The notes under the pieces were generated by a model. That model searched no databases, was not told the DNA's origin, and saw only the letters and a program-made list of their open reading frames with translations. Both the position numbers and the translations under genes were made by a program. Source: Verrucomicrobiaceae bacterium UBA1938 (GTDB lineage Bacteria > Verrucomicrobiota > Verrucomicrobiia > Verrucomicrobiales > Verrucomicrobiaceae). Taken from it: a stretch of 64,000 bases of DNA. Position 1 is the stretch's first letter. Each line of letters opens with the position of its first letter. The DNA lies in assembly GCA_002336895.1 (NCBI GenBank), contig DDFC01000012.1, positions 36,111 to 100,110 on the forward strand, given 5' to 3'. Positions 1-8,848 of the stretch are shown here, piece after piece.

Positions 1-898
1 AGATCTCCGTGTGCTCGCGGGCTTTTTCGGCCTTCTGCTGGGTGACGAAGTGGTTGTTGCTGCCCAGGCTGCGCCATGGGCCGGCGGGGACTTCATTCAC
101 ATCCACAAAGCGCCAGTCGCAGCGACCGCTGCTGGACATGCCGAGGTAGTCGCGCACGGCGGGGGAGATGTCGATGCCAGCACCACGGTTGCTGGTGTTT
201 CTGGGGCGGGAGTTTCCGAAGACGTATTCGTGGTCGTCCGTGACAAAGGGGCCGCAGTCCTCCCACTGGGCGTAGCAGACGCGGTTGCCGTAGCGGATGG
301 CGATCCACTGCCCTTTGAGCACCGTCTTGCCCGAGCGCACAAAGCGCTGCTTGAACCAAGGGATGACCCGGGAAGCCTCCGGCTTGTGGGAGTCGAAGTC
401 GATCACATCATTGTAGGGCAGCGCCACATAGAATGGGTTCTGCTTGGGCGTGAAGCCGATCGGAGTAAAGTTGTCTGTCCGCTTGGCGGGATCAGGGTCG
501 TCGTAGCCGCCGTAGTTCTGCGTCCACTGCGTATCCCAGGAGCTTTTGTCGTTCGGAGTGGGGTTGTTTTCCGTCGGCTCCTCCCCGATCCAGAACACCG
601 TGGCGACGATATCAACCTTCCATGGATAGCGGGCGTAACCCAGATGAGGCATGGCGGAGGAGTTGAAAGCGGGCACCGAGACGGAAGGTGTGCGCGGCGG
701 TGCTGACTGCACGACGGGCTTGGGCGCAGGAGCTGCTGCGGGCTTGGGCTTGGCCACCGTGGCGGACGGACCGCCCTTTTTCAATGCCGCCGCAGCACCT
801 GTGGCGGAAACCGTCGAAGCCCCCTGACCATGAGCCGACAGTGCCGCTGCGAGAGACGCAACGACGACGAAAGAACTGATTTTTCGTTCAGCTGGCAT
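1..898 (-). CDS. Secreted RlpA-like / double-psi-barrel-like protein (3' end off window)
   Basis: This open frame has no stop before the left edge, so 299 codons are visible and the C-terminus is missing. It starts with ATG at 898. Residues 1-25 form a signal peptide (basic start, hydrophobic run, Ala-His-Gly-Gln end). An Ala/Pro/Lys-rich linker follows to about residue 75, then a globular domain. The segment with Cys-Gly-Pro-Phe-Val-Thr, and further on GIDISPAVRDYLGM, resembles the Gly-Pro and Asp-Leu-Ser core of RlpA/3D-type double-psi beta-barrels, which bind or cleave peptidoglycan. The family link is inference from this motif pattern. The plus-strand frame over the same bases is a shadow: it has no signal peptide and no recognisable motif. 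A good promoter candidate lies just upstream. Confidence 0.75.
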   Translation of the reverse strand, partial: MPAERKISSFVVVASLAAALSAHGQGASTVSATGAAAALKKGGPSATVAKPKPAAAPAPKPVVQSAPPRTPSVSVPAFNSSAMPHLGYARYPWKVDIVATVFWIGEEPTENNPTPNDKSSWDTQWTQNYGGYDDPDPAKRTDNFTPIGFTPKQNPFYVALPYNDVIDFDSHKPEASRVIPWFKQRFVRSGKTVLKGQWIAIRYGNRVCYAQWEDCGPFVTDDHEYVFGNSRPRNTSNRGAGIDISPAVRDYLGMSSSGRCDWRFVDVNEVPAGPWRSLGSNNHFVTQQKAEKAREHTEI

Positions 899-920
899 GG
901 GTGGGGTCCGGTTTTTAAGA

Positions 921-950
921 ATTGTAGCAGCTTACCATGGCCAACTGCAA
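921..950 (-). promoter_or_regulatory. Putative sigma-70 promoter of the RlpA-like gene
   Basis: On the minus strand a TTGCAG -35 (945-950) is followed after 18 bases by TACAAT (921-926). The start codon is at 898, which leaves a short leader of about 15 bases. Match to consensus is 4/6 for the -35 and 5/6 for the -10. Read by eye only. Confidence 0.4.
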
Positions 951-1110
951 TCTGTAATTCGCCAGGCAAGGCGCGGTGGTCACAGGCTTCAAAGACGGGC
1001 TCATCCGCCGGAAAACACTGCGCTCAAATGATCCGACACGCCAAGCCGACCGCCGTTCAAACCGCTTTTTCGAGATGCGGGAAACCCTAACATACATCAT
1101 TGATGATCAA

Positions 1111-2715
1111 CTAGTAGCGACGCAGAGTCGTGTCCTGAGGCGTACGAGCGTCATCCGTCTTGGGGTAATCCAAGGTGTAGTGCAATCCGCGGCTCTCGTG
1201 GCGGCGGATGGCACACTCAACAATGAGAGAGGCGGTCTCGACGAGATTACGCAGCTCCAGGATTTCGCTGGTGACACGGTTGTTCCAATAGAACTCCTGC
1301 ACCTCCCTTTTGAGGTTCCGCAGGCGGGCTGCGGCGCGCTGGAGGCGCTTGTTGGTGCGGACGATGGAGACGTAGTCCCACATGAGACGACGGATTTCAT
1401 CCCAGTTGTGGTAGATGACCACGAGCTCATCGTTTTCCACCACGCCGCTGGTTTCCCACGGGCGCAGTTCATAGCTCTGCTCCGCCACCTTACCGAGCGG
1501 GATCTTTTTCATCAGGTGGGCGACTGCCCGCTGTGCGGTGACGCAGCACTCGAGCAGCGAATTGCTGGCAAGACGATTGGCCCCATGAAGGCCGGTGCAG
1601 CCCACCTCGCCGACGGCACAGAGGCCGCGGATGTTGGTGGCGCCGTTCACATCTGTGAGCACACCACCGCACTGATAATGCGCGGCGGGCACGACAGGGA
1701 TCGGCTCTTTAGTGATGTCGATACCGACATCGAGGCAGGCTTTCTGAATGTTGGGGAAATGGCTGGCGATGAAATCAGCGGGCTTGTGGCTGATGTCGAG
1801 ATAGACACAGGGGCCGCCGGTGCGCTTGATCTCGTGGTCGATGGCACGGGCCACGATGTCTCGCGGAGCCAATGAGCCGCGCGGGTCATAGCGGTGCATG
1901 AACTCCTGCCCGTCTTTGCCAATGAGGCGCGCGCCCTCACCACGCAGCGCCTCGCTGATGAGGAAGGAACGCTTCTGGGGGTGGTAGAGGCAGGTGGGGT
2001 GGAACTGGATGAACTCCATGTCCGAGATGGTGGCGCCAGCACGCCAGGCCATGGCCACACCGTCGCCGGTGGCGACGCGGGGATTGGTGGTGTAGAGATA
2101 CACGCGGCCGCAGCCGCCCGTGGCAAGGATCACGCGATCTGAACGGAAGGTGTGCACCTCACCGGTGGTCTCATCGAGCACATACAGGCCCAGCACGCGA
2201 TCTTCGGAAACCAGCCCGAGCTTGGCTGTGGTGAGGAGATCGATGGCGTAGTGATTTTCGTAGATAGTGATGTTCGGATGCGTGCGCACGGTGGCGAGCA
2301 GCTTTTCCGTGATCTCCCTGCCGGTGGCATCTGCTGCATGCAGCACGCGGCGCGCGGTGTGGCCTCCTTCACGAGTGAGGTCAAATTCCAAGTGGCCATC
2401 CACGGCCTCCCGCTGGTCAAAATGCACGCCCCATTTCACGAGGTCGGCAATGCGAGCCGGCCCCTCGCTGACAATGGTGCGTACGGCGTCTTCTTTGCAC
2501 AGACCAGCGCCGGCGATGAGGGTATCGCTCACATGTTTTTCGACGGAGTCGTTCTCTGCGGTGACACAGGCGATGCCGCCCTGAGCCCAGTTGGAGTTGG
2601 AGTCCAGCACGCCGCGCTTGGTGATCATGACCACCCGGCCATGCTCGGAGGCATGCAGCGCTGCGACCAGACCGCCTGCGCCGGTTCCTACGATGATAAA
2701 GTCTGCCTCGATCAT
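1111..2715 (-). CDS. nadB: L-aspartate oxidase
   Basis: FAD-dependent oxidation of L-aspartate to iminoaspartate, the first step of de novo NAD synthesis; NadA then makes quinolinate. The protein is 534 aa, normal for the family. The N-terminus has the Rossmann motif GTGAGG. The family signatures DPRGSLAPRDIVARAI, PAAHYQCGG and GLHGANRLASNSLLE are all present; these include the FAD and substrate-binding Arg/His residues. A helical succinate-dehydrogenase-like C-terminal domain follows. The frame opens upstream at a TTG (2751), but the ATG at 2715 places the start right before the Rossmann strand and is preferred. Its neighbour upstream is an aldo/keto reductase 49 bases away. nadA and nadC are not in the window. 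Confidence 0.95.
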   Translation of the reverse strand: MIEADFIIVGTGAGGLVAALHASEHGRVVMITKRGVLDSNSNWAQGGIACVTAENDSVEKHVSDTLIAGAGLCKEDAVRTIVSEGPARIADLVKWGVHFDQREAVDGHLEFDLTREGGHTARRVLHAADATGREITEKLLATVRTHPNITIYENHYAIDLLTTAKLGLVSEDRVLGLYVLDETTGEVHTFRSDRVILATGGCGRVYLYTTNPRVATGDGVAMAWRAGATISDMEFIQFHPTCLYHPQKRSFLISEALRGEGARLIGKDGQEFMHRYDPRGSLAPRDIVARAIDHEIKRTGGPCVYLDISHKPADFIASHFPNIQKACLDVGIDITKEPIPVVPAAHYQCGGVLTDVNGATNIRGLCAVGEVGCTGLHGANRLASNSLLECCVTAQRAVAHLMKKIPLGKVAEQSYELRPWETSGVVENDELVVIYHNWDEIRRLMWDYVSIVRTNKRLQRAAARLRNLKREVQEFYWNNRVTSEILELRNLVETASLIVECAIRRHESRGLHYTLDYPKTDDARTPQDTTLRRY

Positions 2716-2763
2716 GAATGATTGGTGACTCTTTCGTCGCAGAACCGCCAAGATGCAAATGGG

Positions 2764-3882
2764 CTACCAGCTTGTTCCCAAACTCCAGCGCGTGGCGAGA
2801 TCCAGCAGATCCGGGCGCATCGGCCATTCATCGGCACGCGGCTCCTGACCTTCGTGGCGCTGACTGGCGCCCTTGAGGGCCATGCAGCCGGTGTTGTCCC
2901 CGATCTGGCGGATGGTCTCGATCTCTTCCGTGGAAAGGCACTGCTCAGGCAGCGCGGCGAGTTCGTCGAGCTTGCTCTCGATGGAGCGTGATCCTTCGCC
3001 ATGCTCCTGGATGAGGGTGGGCACCACGCTCTTCACGGCGGTGTTTCCGAGAGTCCAGAGGCAGGCCAGCTGAAGCATGGTGAGGCCGTGCTTCTGTGCG
3101 ATGGGGCGCACTTTTTCGAGTTTTTCCACCCCGTGCTCGATCCACTCCCCCGGACGATGGGTGCGGTGGTCGCCGTCGCGGAACTTGTGGCCCGGCTTCA
3201 CATCATCGTGGAACAGGCCGCCGTAATCGACCACACGGGCCAGGATGTCGACGTTGTTCTTGGCGGCAGCACCGAGAACGTGCTGGCCCGGCCAGGGCTC
3301 GAAGGGGTTGAGGATGATCATGGCCCAGTCCATGCGGTCGCCGAAGCGCTCAAAGCACTCGATCATGTCGAGGGTGAAGCCGTTGGCGGGTCCGGGGGCG
3401 ATGCCGAGGCGGTCGGTCAGGCCGTCTGTCTTGAGAGCGGTGAAGGCGTCCCACACTTTGTCACTGGTGTAGCTGATGCTGTCCGGGTTGTGCAGCATGA
3501 GGAGGTCAAACTTGGAGGACTGGCAGCGCTCCAGGCTCTTCTCCGTGGCCATCTTGAGATAGTCGTAGTACTTGTCTGGGCCGCGCAGGGAGGGATCGGT
3601 GAAGCGGGGATAGCCGCGGGATCCCTGGCGGATGCCCTCGTAGATGTCATGGCCCACGATGCCGACGAGGCAGTATTCCTCACGCGGGATGCCTTTGAGC
3701 GCCTCTCCGAGAAGGGCGTCTGCACGGCCCACGCCGTAGACATCGGCCGTGACGAAGGTGCGCACGCCTTTGGCAAATGAATCGCGCATGAGCTGCATGT
3801 AATGCTCCTCGGAGAGCTGCTCTCCATAGTGCATGAAGCGTCCGCCGCTCCAGGTGCCATAGGCTGTACGTGTGAGATTCAT
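2764..3882 (-). CDS. Aldo/keto reductase family protein
   Basis: A 372-aa NAD(P)H-dependent aldo/keto reductase with a TIM-barrel fold. The N-terminal strand and the ADVYGVGRAD segment supply the Asp and Tyr of the catalytic tetrad. LLMLHNPD carries the His. The usual C-terminal coenzyme segment is replaced by a longer helical tail (DELAALPEQCLSTEEIETIRQ region) typical of the AKR subgroup found in PVC and soil bacteria. No signal peptide, so it is cytoplasmic. The substrate cannot be read from the sequence. It lies between murG and nadB on the same strand, but a 117-base gap with a hairpin separates it from murG, so it is probably not part of the cell-wall operon. Confidence 0.8.
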   Translation of the reverse strand: MNLTRTAYGTWSGGRFMHYGEQLSEEHYMQLMRDSFAKGVRTFVTADVYGVGRADALLGEALKGIPREEYCLVGIVGHDIYEGIRQGSRGYPRFTDPSLRGPDKYYDYLKMATEKSLERCQSSKFDLLMLHNPDSISYTSDKVWDAFTALKTDGLTDRLGIAPGPANGFTLDMIECFERFGDRMDWAMIILNPFEPWPGQHVLGAAAKNNVDILARVVDYGGLFHDDVKPGHKFRDGDHRTHRPGEWIEHGVEKLEKVRPIAQKHGLTMLQLACLWTLGNTAVKSVVPTLIQEHGEGSRSIESKLDELAALPEQCLSTEEIETIRQIGDNTGCMALKGASQRHEGQEPRADEWPMRPDLLDLATRWSLGTSW

Positions 3883-3930
3883 AAAGGGGTCAGGTTGGGA
3901 TTTTGAGGGGGAGGATACATAACGAGCGAG

Positions 3931-3949
3931 CCCCGTGTTTCAAACGGGG
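3931..3949 (-). terminator. Hairpin downstream of murG, possible end of dcw operon
   Basis: CCCCGT and ACGGGG form a 6-bp GC-rich stem around a 7-base loop in the murG-aldo/keto reductase gap. There is no strong U-run after it on the minus strand, so it may stop transcription weakly or only protect the 3' end. Confidence 0.35.
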
Positions 3950-3999
3950 ATCATGCCCGGGAGAGTGATAGCGCAGGATTTGGCAAAATCGGCAAGGAC

Positions 4000-5115
4000 T
4001 CAGCCCTGGGCCGTTTTGACCAGCAGGTCGGCGATTTTTTCGGCGGAGTTTTTCACGGCGAGCTTCTGAGCCGCCTTTTTCATCTCGCCGGCTTTGCGCG
4101 TGTCATTGAAGACGCTGCGCACAGCATCGGCCAGGGTGTCGGCATTGAGGTCGCTCTCGCGCATGAGTGTGGCGGCTCCGGCCTGGTCAAAGATCTCCGC
4201 ATTGCGGGTCTGGTGATCTTCCGCCGCATAGGGGTAGGGCACCAGCAGGCTGGGAACACCGAAGTAGGCCAGCTCGGACATGGAGGAGGCGCCCGAGCGG
4301 GCGATGGCCAGATCCGCCACGCGGTAGGCGAGGTCCATGCGATGGCAGAAAGCGGCCACATGCTGCTTGAGCAGCGGGTGCTTGGCATAGACGTCCCGCA
4401 CCTCCTCGTAGTCGGTGGGGCCGGCGATGTGCAGCACCTGGATGCCCATTTTTTCAAACTGCTCCAGCGCCATGCCCACGGCGCGGTTCACACCACGAGC
4501 GCCCTGGCTGCCGCCCATGATGAGCAGGGTGCGCTTGTCCTTGTCCAGCTTGAAGAAAGCACGGGGATCGTCGGTGTTCTGCTTGCGCATGCTGCTGCGG
4601 ATGGGCGTGCCGACCACACGCACGTCCCCGTGCTTGGGGAAGTGGGTCTTGCAGGCATCGAGGCCGCAGAGAACGATGTCGCTGAAGCGGGCATTGAGGC
4701 GGTTGGCCTTGCCTGGGATGGCGTTGCTTTCGTGGATGAGGGTGCTGCAGCCTTCCTTGCGCCCGGCATAGAGCGGAGCAAAGGAGGTGAAGCCGCCCAT
4801 GCCAAGCACCACGTCCACCTGATTGTCGCGGATGATTTTGCGGCAGGCCTTGGTACCCTGCCAGAGTCCTTTGAGGAAGCCGAACATCTTGGGCGACCAC
4901 GGCTTTGGCATGGCGAGAAACGGCATTTTCTCAAACCGAAGCTCCGGGTGCCCGGAGGCAGCCAGGGTGTCGATCTTCTTTTCGCTGATGAGGAGGGTCA
5001 CATCGTGACCACGGGAGGCAAGGACCTCACCGACGGCGATCCCGGGGAACAAATGCCCTCCGGTGCCACCACACGCGATGAGCACGTGGATGGACTTCGA
5101 ATTTTTCTGTTTCAC
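4000..5115 (-). CDS. murG: UDP-N-acetylglucosamine--undecaprenyl-PP-MurNAc-pentapeptide GlcNAc transferase
   Basis: MurG transfers GlcNAc from UDP-GlcNAc to lipid I, making lipid II at the inner face of the cytoplasmic membrane. The 371-aa length is normal. The N-terminal glycine-rich loop CGGTGGH is at residues 15-21, and a second one, MGGSQGARGVN, lies in the C-terminal domain, as expected for the GT-B fold. The SGASSMSELAYFG segment matches the UDP-GlcNAc binding helix. It is the last gene of the dcw run, 14 bases after ftsW. In many bacteria murC, murB, ddl and ftsQAZ follow murG; here they do not. Confidence 0.95.
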   Translation of the reverse strand: MKQKNSKSIHVLIACGGTGGHLFPGIAVGEVLASRGHDVTLLISEKKIDTLAASGHPELRFEKMPFLAMPKPWSPKMFGFLKGLWQGTKACRKIIRDNQVDVVLGMGGFTSFAPLYAGRKEGCSTLIHESNAIPGKANRLNARFSDIVLCGLDACKTHFPKHGDVRVVGTPIRSSMRKQNTDDPRAFFKLDKDKRTLLIMGGSQGARGVNRAVGMALEQFEKMGIQVLHIAGPTDYEEVRDVYAKHPLLKQHVAAFCHRMDLAYRVADLAIARSGASSMSELAYFGVPSLLVPYPYAAEDHQTRNAEIFDQAGAATLMRESDLNADTLADAVRSVFNDTRKAGEMKKAAQKLAVKNSAEKIADLLVKTAQG

Positions 5116-5129
5116 TAAGATTCAAAAGG

Positions 5130-6290
5130 CTAAAGCTGTGGTGTCCAGCGGCGCTTTCTGCGGATCACGGGAAGCTGATCCCAAGTCAGATGCACGCCCT
5201 GGCGATGGATGTTGATCAGGATGCCAACCGCGACCATCGCGGCGACCAGGCTGGACCCTCCGTAACTTACGAAGGGCAGTGGCAATCCCTTGTTGGGCAG
5301 CAAAGCAGTGGTCACGCCCATGTTCAAGAGCGCTTCCATTCCGAGCAAAAATGTAAGTCCGGCACCTAAAAGCTTGCCAAAACGGTTCGGGGCGTACGCG
5401 GAAACGACCATTCCGGCCATGACCAGCACGGCAAAAGCCAGCACCACCACGGCCGTGCCGCGCAGGCCCAGCTCCTCCCCGACCATGGGGAAAATGAAGT
5501 CCGTGTGAGCTTCCGGCAGGTAGGAGAGCTTCATGCGCCCCTCCCCCAGCCCGCGGCCTTCCAGACCGCCGGAACCGAAGGCCAGCTTGGACACCCACTG
5601 CTGGAGACCGAGATCCTCCCGGTGTTTTTCCAGATCGAAGGTGACCATGATGCGCTCAAAGCGGTTGGGCAGGAACTTGATCCCGGCCGCGAGACCGCCA
5701 CCGCAGAGCAGGACGATGATGGCCAGGTAGCGCATTTTGGAGCCCGCCACAAACATGACCCCCAGCCCCACAGCGGAGGCCAGCAAGGCACTGCCGAGGT
5801 CGAACTCGCAGCCGATCAGGGCCACGACTCCAAGCAGCATCAAGCCGGGCAGCACAAAGCCGCGCCAAAAAGTGCGTGTGAGAGCCTGGTGCGTGCCGTA
5901 CCAACCCGCCAGCGCGATGATCAGGGCGATCTTGGCAAATTCCGAAGGCTGCACCCGGAAGCCGCCCACCCCCAGAGCCTGCAGGCCGATCCAGCGACGG
6001 GAGCCGTTGATCTTCACGCCAATCATGGGCACATAGCACAGAGCCAGCAGCACAGCGGCAGCGATGAGGATATGCCAGCGCCAGCGCATCCACACGTTGT
6101 AGTCCACCAAAGCCATGAGCACGCAGGCCACAGTGGCCACAGCCAGCCAGCCCAGCTGACGCCAGAGCGTGACATAGTCCTCACTGCCTTCGTGCGCGAG
6201 TTCGAAGGTCGTGCTCGCCAGCATGGTGATGCCCAGCGCTATCAAAGACAGCACCGCCAGCATGAAGAGGAGGATGGAGTATTTGGCCAT
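5130..6290 (-). CDS. ftsW: SEDS-family peptidoglycan polymerase FtsW
   Basis: An integral membrane protein of 386 aa with about ten hydrophobic segments, from the SEDS family (RodA/FtsW/SpoVE), which polymerises lipid II glycan strands with a class B PBP partner. The signature around QPSEFAKIALIIALA is present, as are the loop carrying LAFGSGGLEGRGLGEG and the late GLPLPFVSYGGSSL motif typical of FtsW/RodA. Its place between murD/LysM and murG, and in the same operon as ftsI, supports FtsW rather than RodA. It starts 24 bases after the LysM gene stop. Confidence 0.93.
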   Translation of the reverse strand: MAKYSILLFMLAVLSLIALGITMLASTTFELAHEGSEDYVTLWRQLGWLAVATVACVLMALVDYNVWMRWRWHILIAAAVLLALCYVPMIGVKINGSRRWIGLQALGVGGFRVQPSEFAKIALIIALAGWYGTHQALTRTFWRGFVLPGLMLLGVVALIGCEFDLGSALLASAVGLGVMFVAGSKMRYLAIIVLLCGGGLAAGIKFLPNRFERIMVTFDLEKHREDLGLQQWVSKLAFGSGGLEGRGLGEGRMKLSYLPEAHTDFIFPMVGEELGLRGTAVVVLAFAVLVMAGMVVSAYAPNRFGKLLGAGLTFLLGMEALLNMGVTTALLPNKGLPLPFVSYGGSSLVAAMVAVGILINIHRQGVHLTWDQLPVIRRKRRWTPQL

Positions 6291-6314
6291 GCAGCCTGCA
6301 GCAGTGAAGGATGA

Positions 6315-7493
6315 TTACTTCGCAGGAATGACCAGCTTCATTCCATCGCGCATGGCGTTGGGGTTTTTGATGTTGTTGGCTTTCTGAATGGCGGCCACGG
6401 AGACTCCATACTTGGAAGCGAGGCGGTAGAGCGTCTCGCCCGATTTCAGCGTGTGGATGCGGGAAGACGAAGGCTTGGCAGCCGTCTTGGGCAGTGCATC
6501 TGCAGAGGTCTTTTTAGCCGTTTCAGACTTTTCAGTCTTCTTCGTGGCAGGAGGCGTCTCAGCGATCTTTTTGAGCATCTGCGTGGGCGGCGGCACCGGG
6601 GTGGGCTTTGCCAGCGGCTTGACCTCAGCCTTTGCCGTCTGCCTGGCTTCCTCGCGGGGCCGGGTGGTGTCTGCCTTGGGAGCATTTTCTTCCAGGAGGG
6701 AGACCGCATGTGGATTGGAGGGGCGCGGTAGTGCAGCGACTTGAGCCGCTGGAGCTGGAGCCGTAGCCGGCGTGTTTGCCGCAGCCACCAGAGAAGTGGT
6801 GGCAGGAGGCGCCTCGAGAGGAGTCAGCGGAGAAATGGGCGTCATGGTGGCAGCGGAGAGGCTGGCAGGAGCATCTGACGGCTTCACAGCCTCGCTAGGA
6901 ACCTTGGTGGCAGGCGGCTGGTCGCGAGTGACCGGCAGGGCCTTGGGGGCCTCGTCCTTGGCAGCCACGGGGCGCAGGGTTTTGGGGTCCACAGGGATGG
7001 CGCTGGGCACGGCCTGCTTGGGCACGCGCAGGGTGGTGCCAGGACCGATCTGCAGACCTTTGTCGATCATGTTCAGGCGGGTGATCTCAGCCTCGGTGGT
7101 GCCGAACTTGGCCGCGATGGATTTGATCGAGTCGCCCGAGTGCATCTCGTAGTTGTCATACTGCTCCGTGTCCGCCACCGCCCGGGCCTGGGCGCTGACG
7201 ACTTCGGGAGCGGTCACCGGCAGGCCGCTGCCGGTATTCAGCGCACGCGCGGCCTGGGTGACGGTCTGCTGGGGCTTTTCGTCACTGCCGAGGAAATCAT
7301 AGATGATGATGCCGCCGATGAGGACGACATGGATCAGCAGCATGACGACAAACATGCGCGCCATGCCGGAATTGGGCTCGTGCTGATTCCATTCGCCTTC
7401 TTCGGTCACGAGCGCCACGCGGTGGCGGTGCCGCTCGCCGTCCATCAGGTTCAGGAGCAGCTTGGCTTCTTTAGGCTTGGGTTTCATCTTCAT
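6315..7493 (-). CDS. Membrane-anchored protein with two LysM domains inside the dcw cluster
   Basis: A 392-aa protein with one transmembrane helix at about residues 46-66 after a basic cytoplasmic N-terminus. A first LysM domain is at about 114-158 (HSGDSIKSIAAKFGTTEAEI), a long Pro/Ala/Thr/Lys-rich linker spans about 160-340, and a second LysM ends the protein at about 345-392 (KSGETLYRLASKYGVSVAAI). LysM modules bind GlcNAc in peptidoglycan, so the protein probably tethers the membrane to the wall or recruits division enzymes. There is no catalytic domain. It sits between murD and ftsW with gaps of 44 and 24 bases, which suggests cotranscription. Its exact role is unknown. Confidence 0.85.
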   Translation of the reverse strand: MKMKPKPKEAKLLLNLMDGERHRHRVALVTEEGEWNQHEPNSGMARMFVVMLLIHVVLIGGIIIYDFLGSDEKPQQTVTQAARALNTGSGLPVTAPEVVSAQARAVADTEQYDNYEMHSGDSIKSIAAKFGTTEAEITRLNMIDKGLQIGPGTTLRVPKQAVPSAIPVDPKTLRPVAAKDEAPKALPVTRDQPPATKVPSEAVKPSDAPASLSAATMTPISPLTPLEAPPATTSLVAAANTPATAPAPAAQVAALPRPSNPHAVSLLEENAPKADTTRPREEARQTAKAEVKPLAKPTPVPPPTQMLKKIAETPPATKKTEKSETAKKTSADALPKTAAKPSSSRIHTLKSGETLYRLASKYGVSVAAIQKANNIKNPNAMRDGMKLVIPAK

Positions 7494-7537
7494 AACACCT
7501 ACGGGTCAGGGATTGTCGGGATTGCGTGTAATAAAAT

Positions 7538-8842
7538 TCAATTCAATGAGGCAACAGCGTCGCGAAACACCTCGCCACGCTGGGCGTAGCCGGTGTACAT
7601 GTCGAAGGACGAGGTTCCCGGACTGAGGATGATGGCATCTCCAGACTGGGAAAGAGCGGTGGCCTGCCGCACGGCGTCCGCCATGTCAGCGGCACACTGG
7701 CAGGGCAGCAGGTCACCAAAGGTCTGCTGCAGCTGCTGCGCGATCTCTCCGATAAGCACCATCGCGCGCACCTGCCCGTTGAGCTCGGAGCGCAGGGGAG
7801 TGTAATCGAGCTCCTTGTCCTTGCCGCCAGCGATCAGCACGATCGGGCGCTCCTGAGAGCGCAGGCAGGCCTCCAGCGCATGGAGGTTGGTGGCCTTGGA
7901 GTCGTTGATGTATTCGCGATCTCGCAGGGTGCGCACCAGCTCGCAGCGGTGGCGCGGCGGCTCGTAACTCTCCATTGCCTTCAGCATGTCGGCAAACTGC
8001 AGTCCGTAAACGCGGCCGGTCATCAGCGCGGCGAGCACGTTTTCCATGTTGTGCTTTCCACGCAGCTTCAGCCCGCTGGCGCTGCCGATCTTTTCGCCGT
8101 GGTGATAGAATGCGCCGTCGCGATAAGTGTAGTCAGCCTCCGCTCCATAGGCGGAGAAAGTCCAGCGCTGCGCCGCGCCGGAAGAGACGCTTTCCCCTGC
8201 ACGAACGATGGCGACATCCTCTGCCGTGACGTTTTCAAAGATGCGGGCCTTGGCCTTGTAGTAGGACTGCATGTCCGGATAACGGTCCAGATGATCCGGT
8301 GCAAAGTTCAGCCACAGGCTGGCACGGGCGCGGAAGTCGCGGATGGTTTCCAGCTGGAAACTGCTGATCTCCAATGCGAGCACATCATAGTGCACGCCGC
8401 TGGCAACGACTTCGCTGAGGGACATGCCGTGATTGCCGCAAGGCACGGACTTCATGCCGCAGCCGTTGAAGAGAGTGGCAATGAGTTCGGTGCAGGTGCT
8501 TTTGCCATTGGTGCCGGTGATGGCAGCCAGCGCCATGTCGGTCAGCTGGAAGGCGAACTCCGTCTCTCCCACGAGCGGCACGCCGGCATCGGTGAACTTC
8601 TTTGGCAGCGGCCAGTGTTCATCCAGGCCGGGGCTGATGATGACCTTGTGAAAGTCGCCGGGCTTGACGACCAAGTCGCGTGCGGGCTGCCCGAGCACGC
8701 AGCGGAAGTCCTCGACCTGCCTGGCCTTGTCACCTTCATCAAAGATCGTCACCTCCGCGCCATGCAGGCGCGCCAGACGCGCGGCACCGAGGCCGCTGCG
8801 ACCAGCACCGAGAATGGCGAAGTGTTGTGAGGCGAAACGCAT
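7538..8842 (-). CDS. murD: UDP-N-acetylmuramoyl-L-alanine--D-glutamate ligase
   Basis: MurD adds D-glutamate to UDP-MurNAc-L-Ala in the cytoplasm using ATP. The protein has 434 aa. The N-terminal Rossmann-like UDP-binding domain holds GAGRSGLGAARLA, the central ATPase domain has the P-loop ITGTNGKSTCTELI, and the C-terminal domain has LIAGGKDKELDY and the SPGTSSFDMY segment characteristic of MurD. It begins 6 bases after mraY and is followed by the LysM gene after 44 bases. Confidence 0.95.
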   Translation of the reverse strand: MRFASQHFAILGAGRSGLGAARLARLHGAEVTIFDEGDKARQVEDFRCVLGQPARDLVVKPGDFHKVIISPGLDEHWPLPKKFTDAGVPLVGETEFAFQLTDMALAAITGTNGKSTCTELIATLFNGCGMKSVPCGNHGMSLSEVVASGVHYDVLALEISSFQLETIRDFRARASLWLNFAPDHLDRYPDMQSYYKAKARIFENVTAEDVAIVRAGESVSSGAAQRWTFSAYGAEADYTYRDGAFYHHGEKIGSASGLKLRGKHNMENVLAALMTGRVYGLQFADMLKAMESYEPPRHRCELVRTLRDREYINDSKATNLHALEACLRSQERPIVLIAGGKDKELDYTPLRSELNGQVRAMVLIGEIAQQLQQTFGDLLPCQCAADMADAVRQATALSQSGDAIILSPGTSSFDMYTGYAQRGEVFRDAVASLN

Positions 8843-8848
8843 GATTTT

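Noticed and set aside
976..1875. A 299-codon plus-strand frame over nadB
   Set aside because: Antisense to a certain gene; no recognisable domain, and created by GC-rich third positions.
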